Of a stretch of DNA of 64,000 nucleotides, positions 34,600 through 46,999 are shown piece by piece. Position 1 is the first letter of the stretch. The number at the start of each line of letters is the position of its first letter. The translations under genes and the position numbers were made by a program. Origin of the DNA: Armillaria gallica. Lineage: Eukaryota > Basidiomycota > Agaricomycetes > Agaricales > Physalacriaceae. The DNA is taken from assembly GCA_037576215.1 (NCBI GenBank), contig JBANDB010000010.1:2108001-2172000 (forward strand), read 5' to 3'. Under the pieces are notes generated by a model that saw only the letters and a list, made by a program, of their open reading frames with translations, had not been told where the DNA came from and searched no databases.

Positions 34600-37422
34600 C
34601 TTAGGCATGACACTCAACGAACCTCCTGGGAAACCTTAGGTTGTGCCTCACTACAACTTCTCACCTAAGCACCATGCACCATTGTCTTTCGGTTTTCTGG
34701 CACAAATCGGTTCCACAGGTAATTGTACTATTGACAAGCTATATCACTTTCATCTCTGATAAGGGACAGAGAACTGTGTTAATATGTTTACCGCCACCCA
34801 GACATCCTGAAGAGATCAGTTCATCTGTGGCCATACTGGACTTCATACATTGCAGCCTCATGCAGCTACTTAATGTATTATTGAAGAAAGCTGTGATACA
34901 TATAACCTGCACATTAACAACAAATCCATTAACCGAAAGGAATTCCTTCATCAGACCCAAATCTGAATCCCATTGCTGCCAATGTAGCATCATGGCAGTT
35001 GACTTACAGTATGGCATAGATCACTTCCATAGAGAGTGCTCATCATGATTTGCAGACTGTCACCCTTTCCTTCCCTTCATGTTGATGAGCCTCCAGGCTC
35101 TGTATGCTCAGAATTCATGGATTTTGCCTGCTAATTAATGCTACTGTCCCTTCAATGGACTATCAGTAAACCAATGATTGCACACACACTGATACCACTT
35201 TTATCCTATGGCAACCACTCCTCATGCGCTTTGTTACCCATCCCATCTTGCCATGCATCATAATTGCTGTACTTCATCACAGCAAGGCACCTTCGATTGA
35301 CAATCATCCCAATACAGAATTGACGCATCACTCAGAAGCACCTAGTTGATGTGCTCATTGATCACTTAATGAACATGATGTGATTGGCATGAGTACCCTC
35401 CCAGCTACAGCAATTGCAGCTACGGCAACTACAGACCGTGTTTACTAAGGCTGTTACTTTGCCAAGGCCTCAAGAAAATGTTGCCCCACGTGTACTCCTC
35501 AGTATGACGACTATCGCTTGGTAATCCGCAGCTAAACAGCACCTAATGATCTGTGCGTCACTCAGCAAAACCATATGGTTCTCATTCATATGAGGCAACG
35601 TCGACAAGTTGCTGTTACTTTAGAAGACCCAGGACCATATGTTTCCTATGATGTTTTACAAAGCTAAGGCCTTACAGCCTTACTAAGTCTCACATATTTA
35701 CTCTGTTTATAAATTCGTACTTTTAGTATAAAAACTAGCTAGAAAACGTAGTTGCAGGGCAGTTTATCTCTAGTTGACCCAGACTATGTCAATTATTGTC
35801 ATGCACTAGTCTATTGCCAGTAAACCATGTCTATTCACCGTTCTACAGCAATATACTGTTTACCCCAGCATATTCTCGATTGCATGTCGACTCTTGAGCT
35901 CACTAGAGTTTTCCCATGGTTTTTAACTGTGAAGAGTCCTTCGCTATATGCTCTTCACTCTTAACACTATTGGTGCATGCTCATACTGTGCCAATACATG
36001 ATTGCTGTGCCATACCTCGTCCCTGTTATCTTTTATAGGCTGTCATCGTTTCACTTTCACACCATTGGAGTTTTTACTGTTTCTCTTTCGCCATCGTTAT
36101 CATCGCCCACTTGGGTAGTCTCCAAGCAGACTTAGGATCAGTTTCAGCCAGTTTTCGTATAGTATCAGTCCCTCGAGTGGACTTGAAGGTTAGTTTGATA
36201 TAGGATAGGATCATTTCAGTACCAGACCAGTTTCGACATCGACTCAGCACCATCGCATTGTATAGGACCAGTATCATCGCCAAGTTTTCGTAGTTCAATG
36301 TTTTCTCTCGCCAGTCCACCCTCAGCACCTTGTTCCATGTTTATTTTGCCACTCGCAATCCCCACACCATTTTCTCATCACCTTGCTCACTCATAGACTA
36401 TTGCCGACTGTTTAGTCAACCTTCTATCGTTCTCCCCACTCAGATTACCATCCAGCGACATTTTCTAGTCTCGCCACACATTTTCACATACAGATTTGTG
36501 GTATTCACGTCATACCCACTTCCGTTCCCTCTCACTTTGAGAGAACCCTACCAGCTTATAGCCTTAGTATCTAGTACTCGACTACCAAGCAGTACTACTT
36601 TGCAGACTTAAAGTCACAGTGTATTCTTGCGTATAGAGGAATTGTTCTACTGCACGGAGGTGCCCCAAACCACTCGCACACACAATCACCTTGATTGCCG
36701 TGCTACTACGTTAATTACCCAATCTCGTTCTGAGTTGGTGTTGCCATTGCCATGGAAGTCTTAGGCCTATCAGTGTCCTCATAACATTGTCACACTAGCG
36801 CTTAGTTGATGTTGGATCTTTAGGCTTTTCATCACAAACAGGCGGCTTGATTGATCTTGATACTAAGCCAAGGAAATCTTGCTTTGCCCGTGTTTATTCA
36901 CCTAGGACCTTCAGGTTGAAGTAGCTGTATCCATTCAACAGTTTTATTGACTCTGCTATTGCCTGAAGAGGCTCTGGCCAGCCTCTTCACTGCACACTTT
37001 TACCTAGCCTAGATGCTATCACAAGACCATCTTTAATCATCGCACTCTCAATGACACAGGTCGAAGACCACTGGCAGTACAGTCTACAGTGTCGTTATAT
37101 CTGTTGATCCTACTTAGCATTAGCAGTTCAATGCCTGCTTTCATCTCTGAGGCTAGGATGTTCATGGGCTTCCTTTAATAAACAGGGCCCGGCCGAATTG
37201 TTTCAGTATAGAGTTTTCAATGATTTTCTCCTTTTATGTGGCAGTCAAGATTGGTTACTCCATAGAGGGCATTTTAGACAAGGTGCTCACAATAGATGTA
37301 ATGACGTGCTGTCAGTGTTACTGTTAGCAGATGTGAGAAGATAACATTAGATCATGACCATGAACCATCCATAATCGGAGTGTGTTCAGCATTTACCACT
37401 TTTGCCTTCTGTGCAACGACTA
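34600..37422. repeat. CpG-poor transposon relic region, left part
   Basis: Two blocks recur at lower similarity further right: 34770-35050 (AGACATCCTGAAGAGATCAG, GTTGACTTACAGTATGGC) pairs with 38635-38945, and 36840-37190 (CTTGATTGATCTTGATACTA, TAGATGCTATCAC) pairs with 39070-39415. CpG is scarce and TpG/CpA frequent. ORFs are broken and none encodes a recognisable reverse transcriptase, integrase or transposase. A TATAAAAACTAG at about 35727 inside a pyrimidine-rich stretch could be part of a solo LTR, but I could not define its ends. Confidence 0.55.
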
Positions 37423-37430
37423 TGACCAGC

Positions 37431-37757
37431 TAGAGATCTTCATGAGTGTCACTTGCAGACACTCATGTTTTTTTGTTATTTAAAGAACTCATGATCAAAA
37501 TACACAAAAAGGACAAAAAAATAACCAATCTCCACCATTTTTTGAGCTCTATTCAATGGTAATTGGGGTTTTATATTTCAAGCACATTAAGAATTTATAA
37601 ATGTCATCCAAATATAAAACCCCAATTACCATTGAATAGAGCACAAAAAACGGTGGAGATTGGTTATTTTTTTGTCCTTTTTGCGTATTTCAATCATGAG
37701 TTCTTTAAATAACAAAAAAACGTGAGTGTCTGCAAGTGACACTCATGAAGATCTCTA
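37431..37757. mobile_element. foldback MITE, hAT-like (327 bp)
   Basis: Two inverted arms of about 150 bp meet around a loop of roughly 30 bp. The termini read TAGAGATCTTCATGAGTGTC at the left and its complement at the right. A perfect 8-bp target duplication TGACCAGC flanks the element (37423-37430 and 37758-37765). An 8-bp duplication with a TAGAG-type end points to the hAT superfamily. There is no coding capacity. The arms differ at only a few positions, so the insertion is younger than the CpG-poor sequence around it. Confidence 0.92.
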
Positions 37758-37765
37758 TGACCAGC

Positions 37766-39660
37766 TGCATGCCTACTTCTTTCCAGACCTTTTCCACAGC
37801 CTGATTCTCACATGAGAATGTATTATCCTTGTACCTGGACTAGTGAAACTCTCCCTGTCAGTAATCTTTGATGTTGCATGCAAGAGAATCACCACTTGGA
37901 AGTTGAACTGTGTATGTGGCTGCAAGTCTGCATCTATCTCGAGTTTTGTTCCAAATGGTTCTCCCAATTACGTTGCACATATCTTTGCAGAGTTACTCAT
38001 TTCGTCTTGTATAAAACCTTCTTACATCCCAGAATCTTTACAGAGCCTTATATCTTAGAGAACAAAACCAAGGCCAACCTGAATGATTGCCCGAATGTCC
38101 TCAAGTGCTTTACATAGCTATTCAGTATACAGCATCTGGTGTCTGCTTCGACTGCAGAGGTCTATCTCATTGAGCAGGTGATGACCGATGAAAGAGAACA
38201 AGGGAGAAGAGAATCTGGTAGCGGTTTCTTGTGTTGCTGAAGCTTAAGGATTGCTATCGACTGGGCTAGCTTTTACTGTTCATAGCTCTGAGAGGGTCAT
38301 TAGTGTAACAACATAACCTGCTCTGGATTTGAGGTAACTAATTCGGATGAGGTACATACACTTACCTGTCCTGTGATGTTTTGTTCTAGTCTGATCTAAA
38401 TACAGTCCACATTGATTCAAAGACTGTGGGGGGAATCTACTGAGAACTATTGAGTGGCATAAACGTGGGTGCAAGTGAACATTGGGGGGTCGCTCTGAAT
38501 GTTCAATCTCCATATTTGTTTTCCTGTTGAAAGTCCCACCAGAGCACAACTGTCTTTTGACTTTCATTGCAATGAATTGGCTTTGCAAGTACTTGAACCA
38601 TAACCACCATCATTTCTGCTAAGGAATGGAGAACCGTGTATTATTGGTACCCAGACATCCTGGAGTGATTCAGAGAGATCAGGTCATCTGTGGCTATACT
38701 GAACTTCATATGCTATCATTTTCTTCAGCCTCATGAAGCTAATGTATATCTAGGTTAAAAGCTGTGATGCATATGTCCTATATGTCAACGATGAATTCAC
38801 TGACCACAGGAACTTCAGGCATGCATGCTTCATTCCTTCATTACATTCTGAATCTGAATTCCACCACTGTCAATTTAGTATTGTCGTGGTGACTGTTGAC
38901 CTCCAATATGGCGTGGGTCACTTCCATAGGCAGTGTCCATCACAATCTTCCCTCCCTTATGCCTCACATCAATGCAACATCATGATACTAGCATTTGGTC
39001 GAGACATATCTAGGTTGTTTGACTCTTATAACTTGGGCTACATATGTTCGAAGCGTGGCCAATGTTAACAGCTTGATTAATCCTGATGCTAAACCGAGGA
39101 AATCTAGCTTTCCCTGCACTTATCTATAGGATCTTTTCAGGTTGAAATAGTAGTCAGAACAAGTCAGCAGCTGCATCAACTCTGATATTGTCTGAAGAGA
39201 CTCTTTCAGAAAAAAGACTTAGATGCTATCACTGAAGCATCATCAGACATTCTCTCTTCATCATGCCTTCTATGGCATGACATAGAACCAATCGAAGTCC
39301 ACTGACAGTATAGCATCTATGGAGCTGTTGGGCTTGTCAGTCCTACTTAGCAGTTCAATAGTTGCTTTCATCTTCGAGGCTAGGACATTTATAGGATTCT
39401 TTTTCATATAAAAGGGCTCAATGATTACAGAAACCATCATCATCAAGCCTTACCCACAAGATGTTCTCTAAATGTGAGATTTACTCTCTCTGTCTTGAAC
39501 CTGCACTCATATAGCTACCAAACTGCTGTAGTGGTTTATCTGGTACCTGCTTTCTTATCTGTCATAACCGGAACTCAGTTGCCTCATAGTGCAGGTGAGA
39601 ATTTTTTAGTGACACTGTTAGTGACAATGCTTATAGAATTTTAGACACGCCTACTGGTGT
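37766..39660. repeat. CpG-poor transposon relic region, right part
   Basis: Contains the second members of the two diverged repeat pairs (38635-38945 and 39070-39415), in the same order-independent direct orientation. No intact ORF or protein motif. Confidence 0.5.
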
Positions 39661-39689
39661 ATCATCAACTCACTTGTTGGATGCATGCA

Positions 39690-40753
39690 CTGTCGAACCC
39701 ACACTTGATTTCTCTGGCTCGACTTGGATTTGGATGGGCAAACAGAATGAGGCCGCTCACGACAATGCGCCGGTAGGTGTACGTCCTTTCTGCAAGGCCA
39801 TCCCCTCATCCAGCACCAAATGTCTGGTATGCACCACCATTATCATCTCTTGGTAGGTTTTCTTCTGTTCTAGGATTTGTGAGTATGTTATTGACGCTCT
39901 AATAGCGATGATTTGTACTCCATTGTTGTCAATGGAAAAGAAATTGGGGCAGGCAATGGTTACTTGACATTTACACCGTTGGCCTTGAGCCTGAAGGTCA
40001 TAACAACATCGGGGGAGCTACTGGTCTTATTGCCACGATCTGTGTCAACTACAGTGATGGTACCACCCAAACTATCATCACTGACATGACCTGGAAGACA
40101 ATCAAAGCTTCGCCTCCCAGAGGTTGGATGAGTCTGAGTTTCAATGATTTAGCTTGGATTGCGGCATCGTCAGAAGGACCTACAGCAAGCATGCCCTGGG
40201 GGATGCCTCTGCTCCCCCCAGCCATGAACATGGTGGGAGTGAGCTGGATCAGGACGAATGAGACTTTGGTGGCTAGGATGGACCCTCTCAGTCACAAACT
40301 CTTCCATAAGACCATCTCGTTGCCTTATGGAAAAGCTGCTGTCTGTGGAAAAGTCATGATCTCTGTGTATGTCTTCTTCTTCTTTTGTCCTTAGATTTTC
40401 TGATCACCTTTTGTAGCGATGATGAGTACACATTGTATGTTAATGGCAACAACATTGGCAGAGGTAGCAACTGGCAAACCATGCAGGCATATTCCATTCC
40501 TATTCTGGACCCGGATGAAAACCTTATCGCTGTGGATAGTGTGAACACCCAGCCCACCATTGCTGGACTCCTTGTGGGTGTTTTGGTAGCGTACAATGAT
40601 GGTACATCAGAGACGCATTATACAGATAGTTCATGGAAGATGTTGGCTGAAACCTCTCCTGCTGGTTTTGAGGCGACGGATTTGGACGACAGTTTGTGGA
40701 TGAGTGTGACCAAGTGGATGCATGGTGGGTCGCCGACTGTTCCACCAGTGTAA
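39690..40753 (+). pseudogene. relic of tandem lectin-like (rhamnosidase-N-like) repeat protein
   Basis: Two successive copies of one domain. Copy 1 starts at about 39716 with STWIWMGKQNEA, then NAPVGVRPF, an intron 39853-39905, and DLYSIVVNGKEIG. Near 39965-39972 the frame slips, after which GLEPEGHNNIGGATGLIATI and DMTWKTIKASPPRG follow in another frame. Copy 2 runs from about 40230 (MVGVSWIRTNE) through intron 40367-40416 to DDEYTLYVNGNNIGRGSNW, IAGLLVGVLVAYNDGTSETH and a TDSSWKML strand. The DDxYTLYVNG core is shared with beta-sandwich domains found in alpha-L-rhamnosidases and in basidiomycete lectin-like proteins, so carbohydrate binding is likely for the ancestor. The frameshift and the CpG-poor setting argue for a relic. 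Confidence 0.6.
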
Positions 40754-43700
40754 GGTATTTTGTACAAATGACTTAGTTAGCTCTGCCATTCTTTTAAAGT
40801 AGGACATAGAACTTACTGTATACTTACCCTTGAATCTTCAATTATATGATGTTGTTATCTTCATATTTCTCTTTAATTTTCAATACGCGATCAATCATAG
40901 CTCCAAGTCAGGACTCAAGAGTTGCAGGTGAGTGAATTGATAGATAGAATAGAGAAATAGAGAGATCTCAAAGCAAATTACTCCCTCAAGAATACGATCT
41001 TCTGTACTTTCGACACTGTCAATAGCATTTAAACAGTCGACAGAATTGTGGGCAAAATTTATGTGGCTAGCACACTGAATCTCTATCAAATCTCCATGAC
41101 ATTCATGAGGAATAACATATGAGGAATAGCAATATCCCATGAGGAGGTGGAAGAGTTAAGCAGAAGCTCCTGCACAATGTTCTAATATGGAGGAAATATA
41201 GGATGAGTGGCTCAATGACATTTCTGTGACCATGCCATCTTGCCACGTTCCAAGATTGAAGTGTGTAGATAAAGTTTGATGCAGGAATATTCATAGCATG
41301 TAAGCTTGGCTGCATTCCACAGTGCCCAGCTTAACTCTGACAGACAAGCAGTCAGAAGCAGAACCAAAGGTACCAGATTTGGGTAATTACAACACTTTAC
41401 AACACACAGGCAAGATAAGTTCCTGATTTCAGGACATAGTGTACTATTGATAGCAGATGTTGCAATTGGTGGTAGCGACTGGCAAATTGTTAGAGTCTGA
41501 GTGGCTGGAGCCTGGTCCTGACTCTTAGAGCCCTAGTACTTATGCTGTGGTATATAAATGTGCCAAACCTAACAAAAGCATGTTTAAGAGTAAATATTAC
41601 ACATATTTATCTCTGATTCAGCTGACATTCCGTTAAAAAATACAAGTGCCAAAGCAGTATGCATTACCTTGTCATTTTGAACAATAGGAAAGAAGGAAAT
41701 AGGGGCTCATCTATTTTGGTAAACATGCAGTCACATTCAGGCCTGATGCAATCGATCAAACTCTGCATGCCCAATTTGGAATTTCTTCTTGTCCATCACG
41801 ATGGCCTTTCACTCATGTCCCATTCTGGGATCTACCTTTGTTCCTTGGGACCTGTCTGTTTCACCCATGTCACACCCATGCATGCAGAGCCCATTGCAAT
41901 TTCCAACTAGCCCTATATCTTTCCATCAGTTCACTGCTGTAAAAGATCTAGAATGATGAAGGTGTGTTTCCTTGTCTGAAGATAGAAAAACAGTGATAAG
42001 CGCTGGATGACTGACTCATATGGATGTGGCCTGAAAACCATGAGACAAACAAGCCACCACTGGTCCTCAGGGTATAAAGGCTTCGTCTGCTTTCTTTAGG
42101 TCCCCATCTTTCCTTTCCTTTCCATCAAACAATGTCACTTAATACTCAGTCCTACTCTTGAGACGACAATGTCCTCACCTCTTCCCAGAGGATGAGGGAT
42201 GTCAATCACCTTATGGGGTTGTCTGCCTTGCCACCTCAGGCTCTTCTAGTGATAGGTCATGACCATCGCTGCTTTTCACCTGCCACTCTACTCAGTGTAA
42301 CCTAGGCAGTTATTTCTTGAGATTCCTCTCATCATGTCTCAACTTGGAGGGGAACATTGGACTCAAAAACTTAAGTGGCTCATCGCACCATATTGACACC
42401 GAGTCATTCTTGTTACCATTGGACAACAACAGATGTGTACGTTCATCACTACTGTTCCTTCGATTCAACTGCTAATGCCTTCCTAGGTCAACGTCTCTAG
42501 GCCCTGGAAGATACATGTGGTCACTCAGCGACTATATGGGTCACTGTCAGTCATATCACTCAGGTCACTCGACAGAACATGGTACTCCTTCATTGTCGAG
42601 CATACCCAGTGTTGAGTGATCGGAGCGATTTGTGACCAATACCATTCTCAACAGAATTGGCCAGGCTTTGGGTCAGCACGCAGTGTTGGATTGCAATACC
42701 CATCCATCTTCCCAACAAGGTCGTTGACTGACAAGGATGGTGACCAAGGTCAAAGCATCATGGTAGGCATGTGTGGTTGTCTCAGACAACTATCCTTGGC
42801 CCTATGACCAATGCCTTTTATGACATGACAGAATGTGGTGACCCCTCCTTGGACAGGCCGGGCATCTGCCATGCATTCAATACTAATAGGGCTTATGGTC
42901 ACCTTGGATCGGCATCCACCTTTTCCGTGACGTAGTACAGAGAGTCACTGTTCTAGCAAGCGACCGAACCAGTAAAGAGTTTGTAATCAGATCTCTTTGA
43001 GGCATCGACTGCTCCTCTCTTTCAGTGCCAATGGCATTGTCTGAAATCTCTGTGTGAGTTCTTATTTCCCCTCATGGTTACTTCTGCCTAACGACATGGA
43101 TTTCTAGACTTCGGTTTGCTTTCTGCCAAAAAGAAATATGGTATATTGTCCTTATTCCTGAAGAGTCTATTACCTCATTGACAATTTCTTCTCAGGAATG
43201 CACAAGATTCTGAGACTTGTTCACATACTTCAAAAAGGAGGTGGGGTATTTGACCATGGGATGGCAGGTGGTCTTCAAATACACCCACCCCAGGAAAAAA
43301 GCAGTGAGTTGTTTGCATTCACTACCTCGACATTATATTTAACTCTGCCTTTGCAGTGACAATTGCACAAAAAAACAAATGTATGTGTTCAGCCCATCAT
43401 TTGCTGCTATTGCTCATGTTTATGCATTGGTCTAGAAATACCTGCTTGGCATTTTAAGAACAAACGGATGAAGCAGGTACCCCAAACCCTAAGAAACATC
43501 CAAGCTTCAAGATGTAGGAGTTGCAACACTGTTAACAAGTGCTGATGTGTGCAGGGCAAAAAGTGGAGTATATATTCATTGTTGCTTTCTTGTGCCATCT
43601 GACATCGTTTCCAGCAATAAGAGATTATTAATTGATCCTTCCATATATCCCAATCCCACATTCATTTCTCATATATGTCTCATGGGGAGGAAAATCACTC

Positions 43701-44787
43701 TTCCTTGGAGGTGCATATTCCAGTTTTCCCTGGGGGATAGGACAGAGGCAGATGCACGCTGCCTTTATCCAGTGCTCCATTGTCGTGGGCCCCAGGCTTC
43801 CCACCAAATACACCTATTCCAGTGCCCAGTTTGTTGATTCATTTCGGTTAGAAGTTGTCTGTACACTGAGCGGTCCTTTTGATGACTGCTTGCCGTACTG
43901 ACCTTGCTTCTTTGTCTCTGACAATCAGGACACTTTGTCCCCTCTATTCCAACACTTGGTCTATGGTTTTCAACTCACCTCCATTGCTTAAACCACTTAT
44001 GAATGGCACTGTGACAAAGTCATGGCACCAGTCAGCTTCTAGCTTCTGGCATCCTGAGTGAGTGTCTGCTTCCAGTGGAGTGCCAACATTGAACTGCAAG
44101 ATTATCAACGTTCACACTCCCAGTAAAATGAGTACATCATCATTCTTTCTCATTCTATTATCTGTATCTCACCTTTTGTTAGATGATACTCTTCAAGGCT
44201 TCAACCCATCGCACAGCACCGTACATCTCTTCGTGAGAGAGTGATTGCCTCCTTGTGAGGTGCCAACATAGCGACACTACCAGGTAATGTACCCCAGGAG
44301 ATAGGACAGAGATGGGCTCATGCCTCTGTCCAGGTGCTCCCTTGACATGGGTCCCAGGCTTGCAGGTGTTGTACAGTGTCTTTCGGTGCTGTCTTGCCCT
44401 ACCAAACACACCTACATAGCATCAGCACATAGGCTATTTCATATTGCTTTATGTTTTTCAGTATTGAGCACAAATATTTATATTCTTTATGTATTCTGAG
44501 TTCACAACAAAGAAATTGAGGTGGTCATGTACTAAGAATCTGGGTGGAATGTGCCCCAACCGTCGTAACACCAGATAACGTGACCAGAGGCTCCTTTCTG
44601 TCCGATGGCACCTAAGACGATAATGACAAGCCTGTAAACTCTCCACTGAAACTTAGAAGTACAGTTGGTGCAAGCCAGATTAGTGACACAAAGTGAGGTC
44701 CTATAGGAAGGCAACCTTTTGGTACTCCAATGTCGATGATAACCTTCTGAACGTTGGTGGGCCTCAGAAACAGAACATCTGTAGCTA
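40754..44787. other. CpG-poor geneless stretch
   Basis: 4 kb of CA/TG-rich sequence with many stops. I find no protein motif, tRNA or clear inverted repeat. It looks like heavily mutated transposon or non-coding heterochromatic DNA. Confidence 0.45.
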
Positions 44788-44811
44788 CACCATCTATCTA
44801 GATAGATGGTG
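44788..44811. repeat. 24-bp perfect palindrome
   Basis: Perfect self-complementary sequence centred on CTAG at 44798-44801, with arms of 12 bases (arm CACCATCTATCT). It could form a cruciform or be a relic of a foldback end. No associated gene. Confidence 0.6.
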
Positions 44812-45539
44812 AACTCGAGGTCACTGCGGTGATGCACTCACACCCTACTTCAAGAACAGCAAGGATTCTCTGATGCCCCATTCCATGCATGACATTGAGA
44901 TCTGCTTCATAGCTTCAACTATGGCCCAATTGTAGACCACAGTTTGCAAACAAAGAACAACCACAATCTTGGTTTCTGCCCCAGTCGACCATTGAAGATC
45001 AAATTAGGACTTCCATGGTATCTCCTAAGTAGGCTGCCAGTGGCCCGAGTGGAGGAAATGTGATGAAGTCGGCAATGGCGACAGAGTTATGGCTCAGCCC
45101 TAGCATCGAAGTTTTGATACTACTACGGTTTTCAAAGGTAAAAGGATGCGCTTCTTGTGCTCCCATCAGGCTCGTTGGTGTGACTCATAGGGCTTTGCAC
45201 CGTACCGTATACAGTGTACAGCCATATAGAGGATGGCCATCAACCGTCAGAAAAATTGGCCTTGATGGTACGGTGACAGTGACAGCCATCATTACTGTAT
45301 ATGCACTGACAGCTACCTATAAGAGCAGAAATCAACATCAAATACAACAGAAATGGTCATATTTCATCATTTTGTATGCACAACAGTCAAAAAACTCACT
45401 AATTTGTCTGTTTTCAGGTACCCGTATAGGACTCGTATGATCCAAAATCAATGGAACCCTCTGACAGTACAGATACAGTACCCGTATGACAGCACCCATA
45501 CAACCGTACCATACAGTGATGGTGTGAAGCAAGGGGGAG

Positions 45540-45960
45540 GCACGGCTAAAATCCAGCACATAGGGTAGGGGGGAGGGGGGGGAGGGGTCCAAGCCTTAAA
45601 CACGAAAGTGACATGCACTTTGCATGTCCTATTTTAGGCTATATAGCACGGTAGGACTTGCCTAGTGGTTCAAATTATCATTATTTCAATGCCTTTATAT
45701 GAATACAGTTCATTTCACGTCAAAATACTCACCTTGGACATATTCCTTGCCAAAGTGTGGTGGGGTAGCCAACCGGCAACTCTCAGCAACCAACCGGCAC
45801 ATACCGGCATCTTTCCGGTAACTAAGATTAGGTTACTAAGCTGCCCTAATATGTACATATTACTACTGTATATGGCAGGTGAGGAGGGGAGGGGGGGTCT
45901 AGCTCATCCTTAAATGCGAAAATGTATGCCATGTGTGATTTTTGAAGCCCACCTCCCCCT
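45540..45960. repeat. G-rich repeat pair
   Basis: A purine/G-rich tract at about 45565-45595 followed by a TCC-AAGCCTTAAACACGAAA-like stretch recurs at about 45885-45920 as GGGGAGGGGGGGTCTAG followed by a related TCCTTAAATGCGAAAAT. This suggests a short duplicated unit of about 320 bp spacing. G runs of this kind could also form quadruplexes. Confidence 0.45.
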
Positions 45961-45969
45961 TGGTGCGAA

Positions 45970-46340
45970 GCCCTAGTGACTCAATCCCCTGAATGAGAAA
46001 TTGAGGTCTCAACATCAGCTAGATGGGGTCATGACTTTTCTCAGTTAAACAAAGCTTGCACATCTGTGTAGGTCAGAATTGAAGCGATGTCCATGTCGAT
46101 ACTGGATGCTACTCCGAGTCACTACAGTGCAACATACCTGGTGGAAGCTGACCTTTGTAAACGCTTGACCATTTGTGGTGCAGCTCTTAGAACTCCTTGA
46201 GAGCATAATAGAATTCGAAAGATGAGAAAGTGCTTGGAAGGTGCCCGAAAGTTGGAAGAGCAAGGTAGGAAGGCTTGTAACCTTAACCCCAGATTAAGCT
46301 TTAGGGTCGGCCCCTTCCGGTGACTGGTTCCCGGTGGCTC
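45970..46340. repeat. repeat copy R (pairs with 33.40-33.78 kb)
   Basis: Same orientation as copy L. Many differences from L are C to T or G to A at CpG: L reads GACGTCCACGTCGACAC where R reads GATGTCCATGTCGATAC. The copy has therefore decayed by the CpG-deamination route while copy L has kept its CpGs. Confidence 0.7.
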
Positions 46341-46999
46341 AGCATGACTTCAACCTTTCCAGCCCCGAGCAACCCCCTTGCGATCATCATCATTACACCG
46401 TCAATTTTCTGTCAACTAAGTTATTCATTGTTAAAGGTTGGCCGCTTATCTCAAACGGTAGAATCTGGATCTCCTTGGTGACGATTGAACTGAGTCGCCA
46501 CTATGTAAAATCAGTTTTCAGTCGCTTTCTCTAGATTCAGGTGAGGTTCAGTCATGATTTAAGAAATCAAATCCTGGTCTGGTCAGAGTCTTGCTCTATT
46601 GCCGAGGTCTACTTTGGCGACATTATCATTACCCGGTGCCATTGGCAACAAGCATCCATTTTCTAGTCAGAGCCCGAATGCCCTATAAACTAACTACATA
46701 TTTTTGCTTTCAGGATCTTCAATACCAACTTTTCGCGAGGTTCATGTTTTTCGAAGCATTTCGACAACATCACAAGGTAAGTGCCACCATAGTTGTCGTT
46801 TTGTCTTTTACAGCCAATTGCTCTTTAGAATTTTTGTGCCATCTTGTCAAAGGAACATGCTTATCTTTATTCTTTCCAAAATTGCAACAAAAATTGACAT
46901 TATTGGGCTTTGTCAATGGTCCGGTCATCCTTCTTTTCTTTTGTCCAAGGTGGCTTTGCCACTGACCGTCACATAAAATGTTGTCCGTTTTTGGGTCAT

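Noticed and set aside
35448..36620. Possible solo LTR (TGTTAC start, TATAAAAA, pyrimidine-rich middle)
   Set aside because: No end with CA plus target duplication and no primer-binding site could be fixed.
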